Source of the DNA: Terasakiella brassicae
GTDB lineage: Bacteria > Pseudomonadota > Alphaproteobacteria > Rhodospirillales > Terasakiellaceae
Length of the DNA stretch: 64,000 nt
Direction of reading: 5' to 3'
Assembly: GCF_014641495.1 (NCBI RefSeq)
Contig: NZ_BMHV01000008.1
Location: 78,606-142,605, forward strand
The translations under genes and the position numbers were made by a program. The notes below the pieces were generated by a model. It saw nothing but the letters and a program-made list of their open reading frames with translations. It was not told where the DNA came from and searched no databases. This document shows, in pieces, positions 16,853-25,500 of the stretch (its first letter is position 1; each line of letters begins with the position of its first letter).

Positions 16853-18214
16853 ATGACAAAAAATCCAAATTCTATTTCGGCGAAAGACCAGACCTATCAT
16901 CTACATCCCTATACAAATTTAAAGGTCCATGAAGAACAAGGTCCACTTGTGATTTCACGGGGGCAAGGGGTGCGTGTGTTCGGCGAAGACGGCAAAGAAT
17001 ATATCGAAGGTCTGTCCGGCCTGTGGTGTACGTCTTTAGGGTTTAATGAACCGCGACTGGTCAAAGCGGCCCAAACGCAAATGGAAAAATTGCCATTTTA
17101 TCATAGTTTCAGCAGTAAAGTGCCAGATGTCACCGCAGAACTGGCAGAACGTTTGGTTCAAGTGACACCGGATGGGTTGGACCGCGTCTTTTTCTGCAAT
17201 TCCGGTTCCGAAGCGAACGACACGGCGATTAAATTCGTCTGGTATTATAATAATGCCCGTGGCAAGCCGGAGAAAAAGAAAATCATCGCCCGTGAAAAAG
17301 CCTATCACGGTGTAACGGTGGCGGCCGGGTCTTTAACCGGGTTGGCCTATGCGCAAAATGGTTTTGACCTGCCGGCAAGCGAACGTATTTTACGCACAGG
17401 CTGCCCGCATTTTTATCGTTATGGACAGGAGGGGGAAAGCGAAGACGAATTCACCACCCGTCTGGCAAACGAGTTGGAACAACTGATTCTGAGCGAAGGT
17501 CCAGACACCGTGGGCGCAATGTTTGCCGAACCAATTCAAGGGGCCGGTGGTGTTATTGTTCCACCGCAAAGCTATTTCCCCAAAATTCAGGCGGTCTTGA
17601 AAAAATACGATATTCTGTTAGTTGCCGACGAAGTGATTTGTGGGTTCGCTCGGACAGGTAAAATGTTCGGCTCAGAATATTTTGGTATTGAACCGGATAT
17701 GATGACGATGGCGAAACAATTATCATCCGGTTATTTGCCCATTTCGGCCTTGGCGGTGTCCGATCATCTCTATCAAACAATCAAAGAACAAAGCAATGCC
17801 TTGGGTGTATTTGGTCACGGGCTGACCTATGGGGGCCATCCGGTTCCCTGTGCCGTAGCACTCGAAGTTCTTAAAATTTATGAAGAACGCGATATTTTGG
17901 GGCAAGTTAATGCGGTTAGTCCGTATTTTCAGGAACGTTTGCAAAGTTATCGTGATCATCCACTGGTCGGCGAAGTGCGGGGTGTTGGCTTGATCGGGGC
18001 CATTGAACTCAGCGCGGACAAGGCAACGAAAACACCGTTTGATCCCGGCCTTGCAAAGGCTGCGGGGTTGATGAAGAAGTGCGAAGAAAACGGTTTGATC
18101 CTGCGCGCCATGCCGGGTGATTGCGTGGCCTTCTGCCCACCGTTGATCAGCGAACAGCCGGATTTAGAAGAATTGTTCAATCGCTTTGATAAAGCCTTGG
18201 CAGCCATCGGCTAA
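16853..18214 (+). CDS. Class III PLP-dependent aminotransferase
   Basis: A 453-residue enzyme from ATG 16853. It belongs to the class III (omega) aminotransferases: N-terminal HPYTNLKVHEEQGP, the substrate-side GLWCTSLGF, the PLP-phosphate segment FFCNSGSEANDTAIK, the ADEVICGFARTG motif with the PLP-nitrogen aspartate, and the Schiff-base lysine in MAKQLSSGYLP. These resemble omega-amino acid-pyruvate or putrescine/GABA-type transaminases that use pyruvate as acceptor; the exact amine is not determined. It is followed by a duplicated terminator (18225-18246 and 18411-18432). Confidence 0.88.
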   Translation: MTKNPNSISAKDQTYHLHPYTNLKVHEEQGPLVISRGQGVRVFGEDGKEYIEGLSGLWCTSLGFNEPRLVKAAQTQMEKLPFYHSFSSKVPDVTAELAERLVQVTPDGLDRVFFCNSGSEANDTAIKFVWYYNNARGKPEKKKIIAREKAYHGVTVAAGSLTGLAYAQNGFDLPASERILRTGCPHFYRYGQEGESEDEFTTRLANELEQLILSEGPDTVGAMFAEPIQGAGGVIVPPQSYFPKIQAVLKKYDILLVADEVICGFARTGKMFGSEYFGIEPDMMTMAKQLSSGYLPISALAVSDHLYQTIKEQSNALGVFGHGLTYGGHPVPCAVALEVLKIYEERDILGQVNAVSPYFQERLQSYRDHPLVGEVRGVGLIGAIELSADKATKTPFDPGLAKAAGLMKKCEENGLILRAMPGDCVAFCPPLISEQPDLEELFNRFDKALAAIG

Positions 18215-18224
18215 TCTGGATAAA

Positions 18225-18246
18225 GAGCCTCTTTCACGAGAGGCTC
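18225..18246 (+). terminator. First copy of duplicated terminator stem
   Basis: A perfect stem (GAGCCTCT with AGAGGCTC, loop TTCACG) ten bases after the aminotransferase stop. It is identical over 22 bases to 18411-18432 but lacks a T run afterwards, so it was probably separated from its T tract by insertion of the palindromic element at 18277-18405. Confidence 0.7.
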
Positions 18247-18276
18247 AGACTGCTGATAAAGTGTTTTCAGTAAATA

Positions 18277-18405
18277 ATTGACCAAAAGCCGTCGTCCCGC
18301 ACTTGATGCGGGATCCATTTAAAACCAATGGATTAGATGTTACTCATTGGACAAAGATGGATCCCCGATCAGGGTCGGGGATGACAGTTTAGGGGCTTGG
18401 TCAAT
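18277..18405. repeat. Palindromic intergenic repeat element (MITE- or REP-like)
   Basis: About 129 bases bounded by the inverted ends ATTGACCAA (18277-18285) and TTGGTCAAT (18397-18405). Inside are two hairpins of the widespread type found in alphaproteobacterial genomes: CCCGCACTTGATGCGGG followed by ATCCAT, and ATGGATC followed by CCCCGATCAGGGTCGGGG. A central inverted pair is CCAATG/CATTGG. The element has no coding capacity. The duplicated terminator stems on either side show where it, or a larger unit including it, was inserted. Confidence 0.7.
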
Positions 18406-18410
18406 AATCT

Positions 18411-18432
18411 GAGCCTCTTTCACGAGAGGCTC
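18411..18432 (+). terminator. Functional copy of duplicated terminator
   Basis: The same 22-base stem-loop as at 18225, here followed by TTTTTATTTTTTG, a proper rho-independent terminator for the aminotransferase transcript. Confidence 0.85.
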
Positions 18433-18456
18433 TTTTTATTTTTTGAAGTCTGAAAT

Positions 18457-18804
18457 TTACTGTGCCGCAACCCAGTTATTTGCGGCGGTTAGGCCGTTCT
18501 GCAGCATTTTGGGCAGTTCTGGTACAATTGGGGCAACATCCGGGCCTTCACCCGTGACAAGTTTGCGTTCAATAATCGCACTTTGTTCGGAAATCTCTTT
18601 GAGCCCCAGTGTGCCTGTGGACGATTTCAGGGTATGAGCCTCTTTACGTAATTCATCCATGTCGCCGTTTGCCAGTAAGTCCTGCATACGTGCCACGCGA
18701 TTACCAGCATCGTCGGTTAAATCGACCAAAAGTGTTTCGATCAATTCAATACCAACCTGTTCCGCCAGCTCTTTTAAGGTATCCTCACAGAGTAAATTGC
18801 TCAT
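18457..18804 (-). CDS. Histidine phosphotransfer (Hpt) domain protein
   Basis: A 115-residue single-domain Hpt protein. The phosphorylatable histidine is residue 57 in the motif EAHTLKSSTGTLGL, with the usual following lysine and glycines. The rest is predicted as a helical bundle (IELIETLLVDL early, ISEQSAIIERKL late). Such proteins relay phosphate between receiver domains. It is the last of four minus-strand genes starting with a DivL-like kinase at 21987, which suggests participation in the cell-cycle phosphorelay. It is not ChpT-like in length (ChpT has about 220 residues). Confidence 0.88.
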   Translation of the reverse strand: MSNLLCEDTLKELAEQVGIELIETLLVDLTDDAGNRVARMQDLLANGDMDELRKEAHTLKSSTGTLGLKEISEQSAIIERKLVTGEGPDVAPIVPELPKMLQNGLTAANNWVAAQ

Positions 18805-18867
18805 ATGTAACTCATTTTTCTACATTAGACGTTTCACATTTTACGTGATAATGACCTATCCGCACTA

Positions 18868-19302
18868 TCAATGCAATGTTGGATTGTCGTCTTGCGAGTG
18901 CATACCGGGGATGCGATCCAACGGTGGCATTTTTATTTCGATGATTGCTGTGGAAATTTGTTCCGGTTCCACATCGTCCAGATGCAAAATAACCGCACGT
19001 CCGATTTGCAGGGAGGCGGCAATTGCCCATTCCAGTTGGGAAAGGGCTGTTTGATCTCCATGCGCCTGTGCTTCCGGCAGAATTCGGTGTTGCAAAAACT
19101 GGGCAACCCCGGCAAAGGCGCGTGATGCAGCTTGGGCGCGACTGGCGAGAAGACTGATTCTTGATCCGTTTTCCAATTGATCGGCGGCTTGATTTAATTC
19201 TGCCATCATGGCGTTTACGGTCATGTTGCTTTTGTCTGTTTTCGCAGCGACAAAACGCAAGAAACCTGCGTAGAATTTATAATTTTCAGATATTTTCGTC
19301 AT
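18868..19302 (-). CDS. Hypothetical protein in DivL-like operon
   Basis: A 144-residue protein. I place the start at ATG 19302, which overlaps the stop of the preceding gene by 17 bases; the frame is open further upstream but that part reads as a shadow of the neighbour. The sequence is Ala/Gln-rich and helical (LASRAQAASRAFAGVAQFLQHR), ending in a disordered-looking tail. No domain recognised. Its place between a DivL-like kinase and an Hpt protein suggests a signalling accessory, but nothing in the sequence proves it. Confidence 0.55.
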   Translation of the reverse strand: MTKISENYKFYAGFLRFVAAKTDKSNMTVNAMMAELNQAADQLENGSRISLLASRAQAASRAFAGVAQFLQHRILPEAQAHGDQTALSQLEWAIAASLQIGRAVILHLDDVEPEQISTAIIEIKMPPLDRIPGMHSQDDNPTLH

Positions 19303-19684
19303 CGTCCAAATCGTCGTCCTGTATGTCGGAACCCGCCAGTGCATTGGGCATATCCAGCCAATGCCAATGGCGATAGACTTTATCGCAGGCCTCGTCCAGT
19401 TGGTCCAGCAGGTTTTCATCTTCAGAAGCGATGATATAGCTTTCTTCGTTGGCATCTTCAACTGCGCAGGCAAGCAGTTCTTCCATCCCGGGTGCGCCGC
19501 GTTCGACTTGTATCAAGGTGAAAACATCTTCATCATCGGCATAACCGCTGCCTTCGATATTGACGATGATGATGAAGGGGGCGACTTCAAACTGATCCTG
19601 AACATCATCGCCTTCCCGGTCCATAATGATATCGCGGATGGTGGCAAGGCGCTGGGCGATAGCTTCCATGTCCTGTTGGCTCAT
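19286..19684 (-). CDS. Hypothetical acidic protein in DivL-like operon
   Basis: A 132-residue strongly acidic protein, with an Asp/Glu-rich tail (DDDLDDDENI). The centre alternates hydrophobic strands (APFIIIVNIEGSG, DVFTLIQVERG) and helices, so a small alpha/beta fold is likely. I do not recognise the family. It starts 17 bases after the DivL-like stop and overlaps the next gene by 17 bases, so it is cotranscribed and probably translationally coupled with it. Confidence 0.6.
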   Translation of the reverse strand: MSQQDMEAIAQRLATIRDIIMDREGDDVQDQFEVAPFIIIVNIEGSGYADDEDVFTLIQVERGAPGMEELLACAVEDANEESYIIASEDENLLDQLDEACDKVYRHWHWLDMPNALAGSDIQDDDLDDDENI

Positions 19685-19701
19685 GTTTTTCTTTTCCCTT
19701 T

Positions 19702-21987
19702 TTATAACGGAATACGACAGGTCACCATTGTGCCCTTGTCTGGGATGGAATCCAAGGTGACGGTGCCGTTATGCAACTCAATAAAGCGTTTGACCAGTGT
19801 TAATCCCAATCCGGCCCCGCTTTGTCCGCTTGCGTCATGGTCACCGCGCTGGAAACTGCCAAAAATGCGATCCTGATCGGCTTGCGGGATGCCGCTTCCG
19901 GTATCTGCAACGCTGAAGACCAATTGATGCGGGTCGCGTTGTGCCGTGATTGTAATCACGCCGTTTGGCGGGGTATAGCGAATGGCATTGGTCAACAAGT
20001 TGAACATAACCTGTTTGAGGCGTTTTTCATCAGCCGTAATGGACCCGATATCCTGTGCGCAGTTGAATTCAATGCTGAGCCGGGCATGTTTGGCACTTTC
20101 ACGAACCAGTCCGAGAACGGACACCATCATGTTTTGAACGTCGAAACTATCCAGTTCAAGGGCAAGCTGTCCGGCCTCGATACTCGCAAGTTCCAGAATA
20201 TCGTTGACGAGGGCAGCAAGCTGGTCCGCGCTGGTTTGAATCCCCTTGGCATATTCCATTTGGCGATTGTTCAGTTCACCGAAATACTGTTCACATAACA
20301 GGGCGGCATATCCGGCAACCGTTGTCAGGGGTGTGCGGATTTCATAGGACACATTGGCGATAAATTCTGATTTCAGACGATCGGCTTCATGTTGGGCATC
20401 GGATCGTTCGCGCAGGGCCTGTTCGACCATCGCGCTGTCGGTCACGTCCAGATAGGACAGAAGCGATCCGCCATCAGGTAAGGGGACGGAGGCATATTCA
20501 AGGATGGACCCGTCACTGCGCACAAGGCGTTGGTTGTTGGGTTCGCGCATCATGATGCGCGCCACCAGTTGTTCGCGGAAACTGGACCAATTTTCAACCC
20601 CTTCGTAAAAATCACGGCATTTTTCAAGGACATCGGTGATATGGGGATGATGTGCCATAAATCCGTCCGGGAGATGCCAGATTTGGCTGAAGGCCGGGTT
20701 TGATAAACGGACTTTACCGTTGGGACCAAACACGACGACCCCTTCAAACAGGTTGTCCAGTGTTTCGCGTTGAACAGCCGATAACGCCTTGTTGGAACTT
20801 TCAAGGGCAAGTGTATCGGTGACATCTTCAAACGTCATAACCAGACCGCTGACCGGGTGCGGGCTGATAATGGCGCGCAGGGTGGAATTGTCCGGCAAGT
20901 GCAGGCTGGTTTCTTCCGGGGCTTGCAGTTCGACAAATTTTGCCAGTTGCTCCTGTCTGAATGCCTTGAAGTTGGCATATTCCGGTAATTTACGGGTTTC
21001 GCGCAGACGATCAAGCAATTCCCCGTATGAAGGGTGTGCATCCAGCCATTTTTTATCGAGATCCCAGAGATGCGCATAGGCACTGTTATAATAGCTCAAA
21101 CGCGTATTGCCGTCGAAAATTGCAATCGCGGTGACGAGGTTTTCAAGGGCGGCGCGCAACAGGCTTTCACCATGCTTGGCGTTTTTCATGGCGAGATCAA
21201 GCGCACTGATATCTTCAGCCAGACCGATTAATCCTTCGCCACCGGGCAGGGGAATTTCGGTGACTTCGAACAAACGGGCATTTTGTGCAACCGGCAGGCT
21301 GACACGTTCTTTTGCTGCGCGTCCGGTCTCGGCTGCGCGTTGGGCCACATGACGGGTATGATCGCCATCGGGGGCAGCCGGGTTATGAAAGATGATATGA
21401 CCGGCACTGTCGCGCATCCAGATGGGCAGGGGCAGGCTTTCCAGCACCGCAATGAGGCGGTCACGTTCCTGTGTCATGGATTGCAGGGACCTTGCCATCG
21501 GTCCGTTGGCAACAACAGCCCCGTTTGCAAGGCGCATCCATAACAGATCAACCAAGGGATCGCCGTTTTCACTTAGTACCCGCTGCCCGACAGCTTGCAC
21601 AACCCGGTCATCCCCGCCATGAAGGGGCAGGATGATATCAAAGCTTAATCCTTCGTGATGCAAATCTGTGACCGCGCCATTGAGTGTACGTGCGGCTTCT
21701 TCGTCGAAGCACTGGAGAATATCGCCGTAACGCGATTGGGTTCCTTTGGGCAGGTCCAGCAAAACAGCCATACGCGCGGAACAGTTTTCAACGCCATTAA
21801 CCACGTTCCAGCGATAAAGCCCATCGGGGATACCGACCAGAACTTCCTGAAGCTGGATAATTTGTTGACCAAGAACCTCGCGTTCCTGCTTGGTCTTTTT
21901 ATCACGTTGCCAAAGCCATACAATTACGGGCACGCTTAAGCCAGCCATCGCAACCATGCCAATCAGGAACGCCCCTAATAAATCCAT
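19702..21987 (-). CDS. divL: DivL-like PAS-domain pseudo-histidine kinase with Tyr at the phospho-site
   Basis: A 761-residue membrane-bound kinase-like protein. An N-terminal helix (about 5-27) is followed by several PAS-type segments (about 40-500), a HisKA-type dimerisation helix and an ATPase domain with N box (LFNLLTNAIRYTP), DTGSGIP and GAGLGLTLVKRF. In the HisKA H box the phospho-accepting histidine is replaced by tyrosine: NVSYEIRTPL, codon TAT at 20344-20346, residue 548. Caulobacter DivL (about 769 residues) has the same layout and a tyrosine at position 550; it regulates the CckA kinase and thereby CtrA. Length, domain order and the tyrosine make orthology likely. It heads a four-gene operon ending in an Hpt protein. 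Confidence 0.82.
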   Translation of the reverse strand: MDLLGAFLIGMVAMAGLSVPVIVWLWQRDKKTKQEREVLGQQIIQLQEVLVGIPDGLYRWNVVNGVENCSARMAVLLDLPKGTQSRYGDILQCFDEEAARTLNGAVTDLHHEGLSFDIILPLHGGDDRVVQAVGQRVLSENGDPLVDLLWMRLANGAVVANGPMARSLQSMTQERDRLIAVLESLPLPIWMRDSAGHIIFHNPAAPDGDHTRHVAQRAAETGRAAKERVSLPVAQNARLFEVTEIPLPGGEGLIGLAEDISALDLAMKNAKHGESLLRAALENLVTAIAIFDGNTRLSYYNSAYAHLWDLDKKWLDAHPSYGELLDRLRETRKLPEYANFKAFRQEQLAKFVELQAPEETSLHLPDNSTLRAIISPHPVSGLVMTFEDVTDTLALESSNKALSAVQRETLDNLFEGVVVFGPNGKVRLSNPAFSQIWHLPDGFMAHHPHITDVLEKCRDFYEGVENWSSFREQLVARIMMREPNNQRLVRSDGSILEYASVPLPDGGSLLSYLDVTDSAMVEQALRERSDAQHEADRLKSEFIANVSYEIRTPLTTVAGYAALLCEQYFGELNNRQMEYAKGIQTSADQLAALVNDILELASIEAGQLALELDSFDVQNMMVSVLGLVRESAKHARLSIEFNCAQDIGSITADEKRLKQVMFNLLTNAIRYTPPNGVITITAQRDPHQLVFSVADTGSGIPQADQDRIFGSFQRGDHDASGQSGAGLGLTLVKRFIELHNGTVTLDSIPDKGTMVTCRIPL

Positions 21988-22236
21988 CTACCGTCTTTGC
22001 CTGAAATATTTTTTTCGATTCTACGCACTTATTGTACAGAGTACAAGATTTGCGTCTAACGCATTAAATTAGCTGGAAAATTCTGTTTGGCAATGGGAGA
22101 GGTTAAAGAGGGGACCGGGAATTTTGAAAATTATCTGTAGAGAATGCAATCACGGGTTGCTTTTTCCGGGATTATGTTTGACCTTTACGCCTTTTCGGCC
22201 CATTCTATCTGTTCGGGGAAAAAGAGGAGAAAGTCT
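21988..22236. promoter_or_regulatory. Divergent promoter region between divL-like and BON genes
   Basis: About 250 bases with no supported gene. It must contain the promoters of both divergent transcripts. I see no strong hairpin and no clear -35/-10 pair. The region is moderately AT-rich near the divL side (ATATTTTTTTCG), and an in-frame ATG at 22144 gives an alternative but poorer start for the BON gene. Confidence 0.35.
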
Positions 22237-22557
22237 TTGATCAAACGCCTTGGGTATCTATTGGCTATAGGGATGATGTTTGCGGTTTGCAGCGATGTCG
22301 CACGCGCGATGGATCCGGCGGACAAACGGATTTATCAACAGATCACCCGTGAAATAGATAAAACATTTCAAAATAATCCGACAGACCTTCAGGTTGATGT
22401 CAAGGATGCGATTGTCACGATAAATGGCTATGTCGATACCGGTGCGCAAAGATATGTTTTGGAAATGATTGTTCGTCGAAATTCGGATGTTCGAAACTTC
22501 AACAATCAAATCCGTATTCGCGGTGTCAAAGAAAAAACAGACTATACGTGGGATTAA
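22237..22557 (+). CDS. Small exported BON-domain protein
   Basis: A 106-residue protein if it starts at TTG 22237. I prefer this over ATG 22144 because GAGGAG lies 7 bases upstream and translation from TTG yields a clean signal peptide (IKRLGYLLAIG, cleavage near ARAM). The mature part is one BON domain: helix, then LQVDVKDAIVTINGYVD, helix, and VRNFNNQIRIRG. BON domains bind phospholipid or envelope surfaces (OsmY-type). It is probably periplasmic. The gene stands alone, convergent with smc. Confidence 0.75.
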   Translation: MIKRLGYLLAIGMMFAVCSDVARAMDPADKRIYQQITREIDKTFQNNPTDLQVDVKDAIVTINGYVDTGAQRYVLEMIVRRNSDVRNFNNQIRIRGVKEKTDYTWD

Positions 22558-22571
22558 GACGCATTTTTGAT

Positions 22572-25500
22572 TTAAGTTTCGACCAGTTCTTCCGCTTTTT
22601 GTAAATCGACAGAAACCAATTGTGAGACACCGCGTTCTGTCATGGTGACACCGAACAGACGGTGCATACGTGCCATTGTCATGCGGTGATGGGTGATGAT
22701 CAGAAAGCGGGTCTGTCCGCTTCTGGACATTTCTTCCAACATTGTGCAGAAACGATCAACGTTGGCATCATCCAGCGGAGCATCGACCTCGTCCAGTACA
22801 CAAATAGGGGCCGGGTTTGTCAAAAAGACCCCAAACAGCAAAGCCAAGGCCGTCAAGGCCTGTTCCCCACCAGATAACAGAGACAGAATTTGCATGCGTT
22901 TGCCCGGTGGGGAGGCTAAAATTTCCAGCCCGGCTTGAAGGGGGTCGTCATCTTCAATCAGTTCCAGATGTGCCTGACCGCCGCCAAACAATCGGATAAA
23001 CAGTTCCTGAAAATGGCGGTTTACTTCGTTAAAAGAGGTCAGAAGGCGATCTCGCCCTTCGCGATTTAACTCCGCAATGCCTTGGCGCAGTTTATCGATT
23101 GCCTTAAGAAGATCATCGCGCTCACTGGTCATGGTGCTGACTTGTTCGTTCAGTTCGTTCAGTTCGGTTTCTGCGCGCAGGTTTACCGGCCCCATGGTAT
23201 CGCGTTCACGGTGTAAGCGGTCCACGCGTTTTTCGGCGGCATCCAGATCGGGCAGTTCGGACCCTTCCTCAATCTCGGCAATAGCTTCCAGTTCTTCGGC
23301 CTTGCAATCCAGACGGTCACGAATACGTTCAGCCAAGGCCATGCACAGTTGTTTGCCTTGTTCGACATGGCTTTCAAAACGCACGCGTTCTTCACGGCAT
23401 TTCCCCAGTTCGGCTTCGGCCATACGGGCATGTCCGTCCACGTCACGCAAATGGGTTTCGGCTTCGACCAGTTTGTCGGCGCAGAGTTTTCTTTTTTCGT
23501 TTGAACGCTCAATACCGTCCAAAAGGGCATGGCGTTTTTCTTCAATCTCTTGCGGACGTTCGGCCAGGATTTCCAGTTCTTCGACCAATCCTTCGCGGCG
23601 CATTTTCAGTTCGTCCATATGATGGTGGGCGCGTTCGGATCGTTTTTTCCATGTTTCAATCTCTTCGCCAATTTCACTGAGGCGCCGGGCACGGTTTTGT
23701 GCATCTTGATTGATGCGTTCATAAGCACTTTGATGATCGAGTAATAAATTGCGTTTATCGGCCAATTCTTCGCGCAATAGGGCAAGCTGTTCACGCCCTT
23801 CGTTATCGGCGGGAAGGTCGCCTAAGGCGTCTTGCGCTTCGATCAGGCTGGCTTGGATATCTTCGCCTTCTTCACGGCTGCGTTGCAGTGTTTCGATCAG
23901 GTTTTCCAGTTTGGCTTCGAAACTGGCGAGTTTGTTATTCAGGTTTGAAAACTCATTTTGGGCTTCGTTCAATCGGCTGTTGGTTTGTCGCAACTGTTCA
24001 CGCAAGATCTTTTCCTGTTCGCTACAGTTGGCTTCGGCTTCTTTGGTGATATCAAGACGTTCCTGCGCTTCGTCGCTTTTTTGTCGGGCTTCTTCCCACG
24101 CAATGCGAATTTCGGCTAGTCTGTTTTTCTGTTTTAAACGTTGTGCCGCCGCACTGGGGGCACCGGGCAAGGTGATAAATCCATCCCAACGCCACATGCC
24201 ACCGACTTTGGAGACAAGACGTTGGCCTTGTTGTAGTTCAGATTGAAGGCGGGCGGCTTCAATGGGGGTATCAACAATGCCGACTTGAATAAATCGACGT
24301 TGTAACGCGCTTGGACCTTGTGCGACATCAGATAGTGGGATGACATTTTCAGGTAAAGGAAGGGCCGTATTCAAGGGGGACAAGTCTTGCCAGTGTAAGC
24401 TGGCATCCGGGTCACAAGGTGCGGATAGATCATCACCAAGGGCGGACCCCAAGGCGGCTTCAAATCCCGGTTGAACACTGATGTCGTCCAAAACAGGTTT
24501 GCCGGCTGCGCGTTCTTTGGGGTCCAGCAATTCAGCCAATGCATCTTCTTCGGCCTCGAGTTTGGCAACGGCGCTTTCGCAGGTTCGCAGCGCTTCCAAG
24601 GCTTCTTGAACATGTTGCTGTGCGGTGCTACGTTTTGCTTCAGCCTGTTCGATGGCCTCTTCCTGTTCGAGACGGCGTTCGCTCAGTTCTTCCAGTTTCG
24701 CTTCGGCATGGGCGAGATCGTCGGGTGAGATGCGGGTCGCTTCCAATTCGGTCTTCTGGCGTAGGATATCGTCTTGACGCGCTTTGTTTTTTTGTAGTTG
24801 CGCTTCTATTTCATTCAGGCGGCGTTGCAGGCCCGTGCGTTTTGCTTCGGCTTGGGCGACATCCTGTGTCAGTTGGTTGAGGCGTTCTTCGCGCTGGCTG
24901 ACTTCTTCTTTAATAATTTCCAGTCGTTCCACGGCTTCTTCGCGCAGCATGTCATCATCTTCACCCTGAAGCTGGATGGTTTCGCGTTCATTTTCCAAAC
25001 GGCGATGGGCAGCTTCGGCATCTTTGGAAAAATCACTTTCGCGTTCCAAATCCTGCGCGCTTTGTTGAATACGGCGTGTCAGTTCAGCTTTTGCTTCTTC
25101 AAGGCGTTTTTCTTCACCGTCCAATTGTTCACGTGCAATGGATAAACGGTGCAGTTCAGCCGCCGCTGCGGCTTCGGCTTCGCGCAAGGCAGGAAGATGG
25201 AGCGAGGCTTCCGCCTGTATTTTGGCGGCTTCGGCTGCACGTGAACTAAGTTCATTTACCCGTTTTTCGACTTCTTTGTAGGCATTACGTGCTTTGTCCA
25301 AGTCGTCCAGTGCATTGCCCCAGCGCATATAAAACAAAAGGGCTTCGGCCTTTCGGATGCGATCGGAAATGGTGCGATAACGACTGGCTTGGCGCGCTTG
25401 TTTTTCAAGATTCTTTTGCTGGGTTTCCAGTGTGATCAGGACATCATCAAGGCGTGATAAATTGTTTTCGGCACCGCGCAGGCGAAGTTCGGCTTCGTGA

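Noticed and set aside
19303..19473. N-terminal extension of the 18868-19302 gene
   Set aside because: It overlaps the preceding gene by about 190 bases and reads as an out-of-frame copy of that gene (Trp/Thr/Ile-rich, no fold pattern).
22144..22236. N-terminal extension of the BON-domain gene
   Set aside because: No ribosome site before ATG 22144, and the extension would bury the signal peptide.
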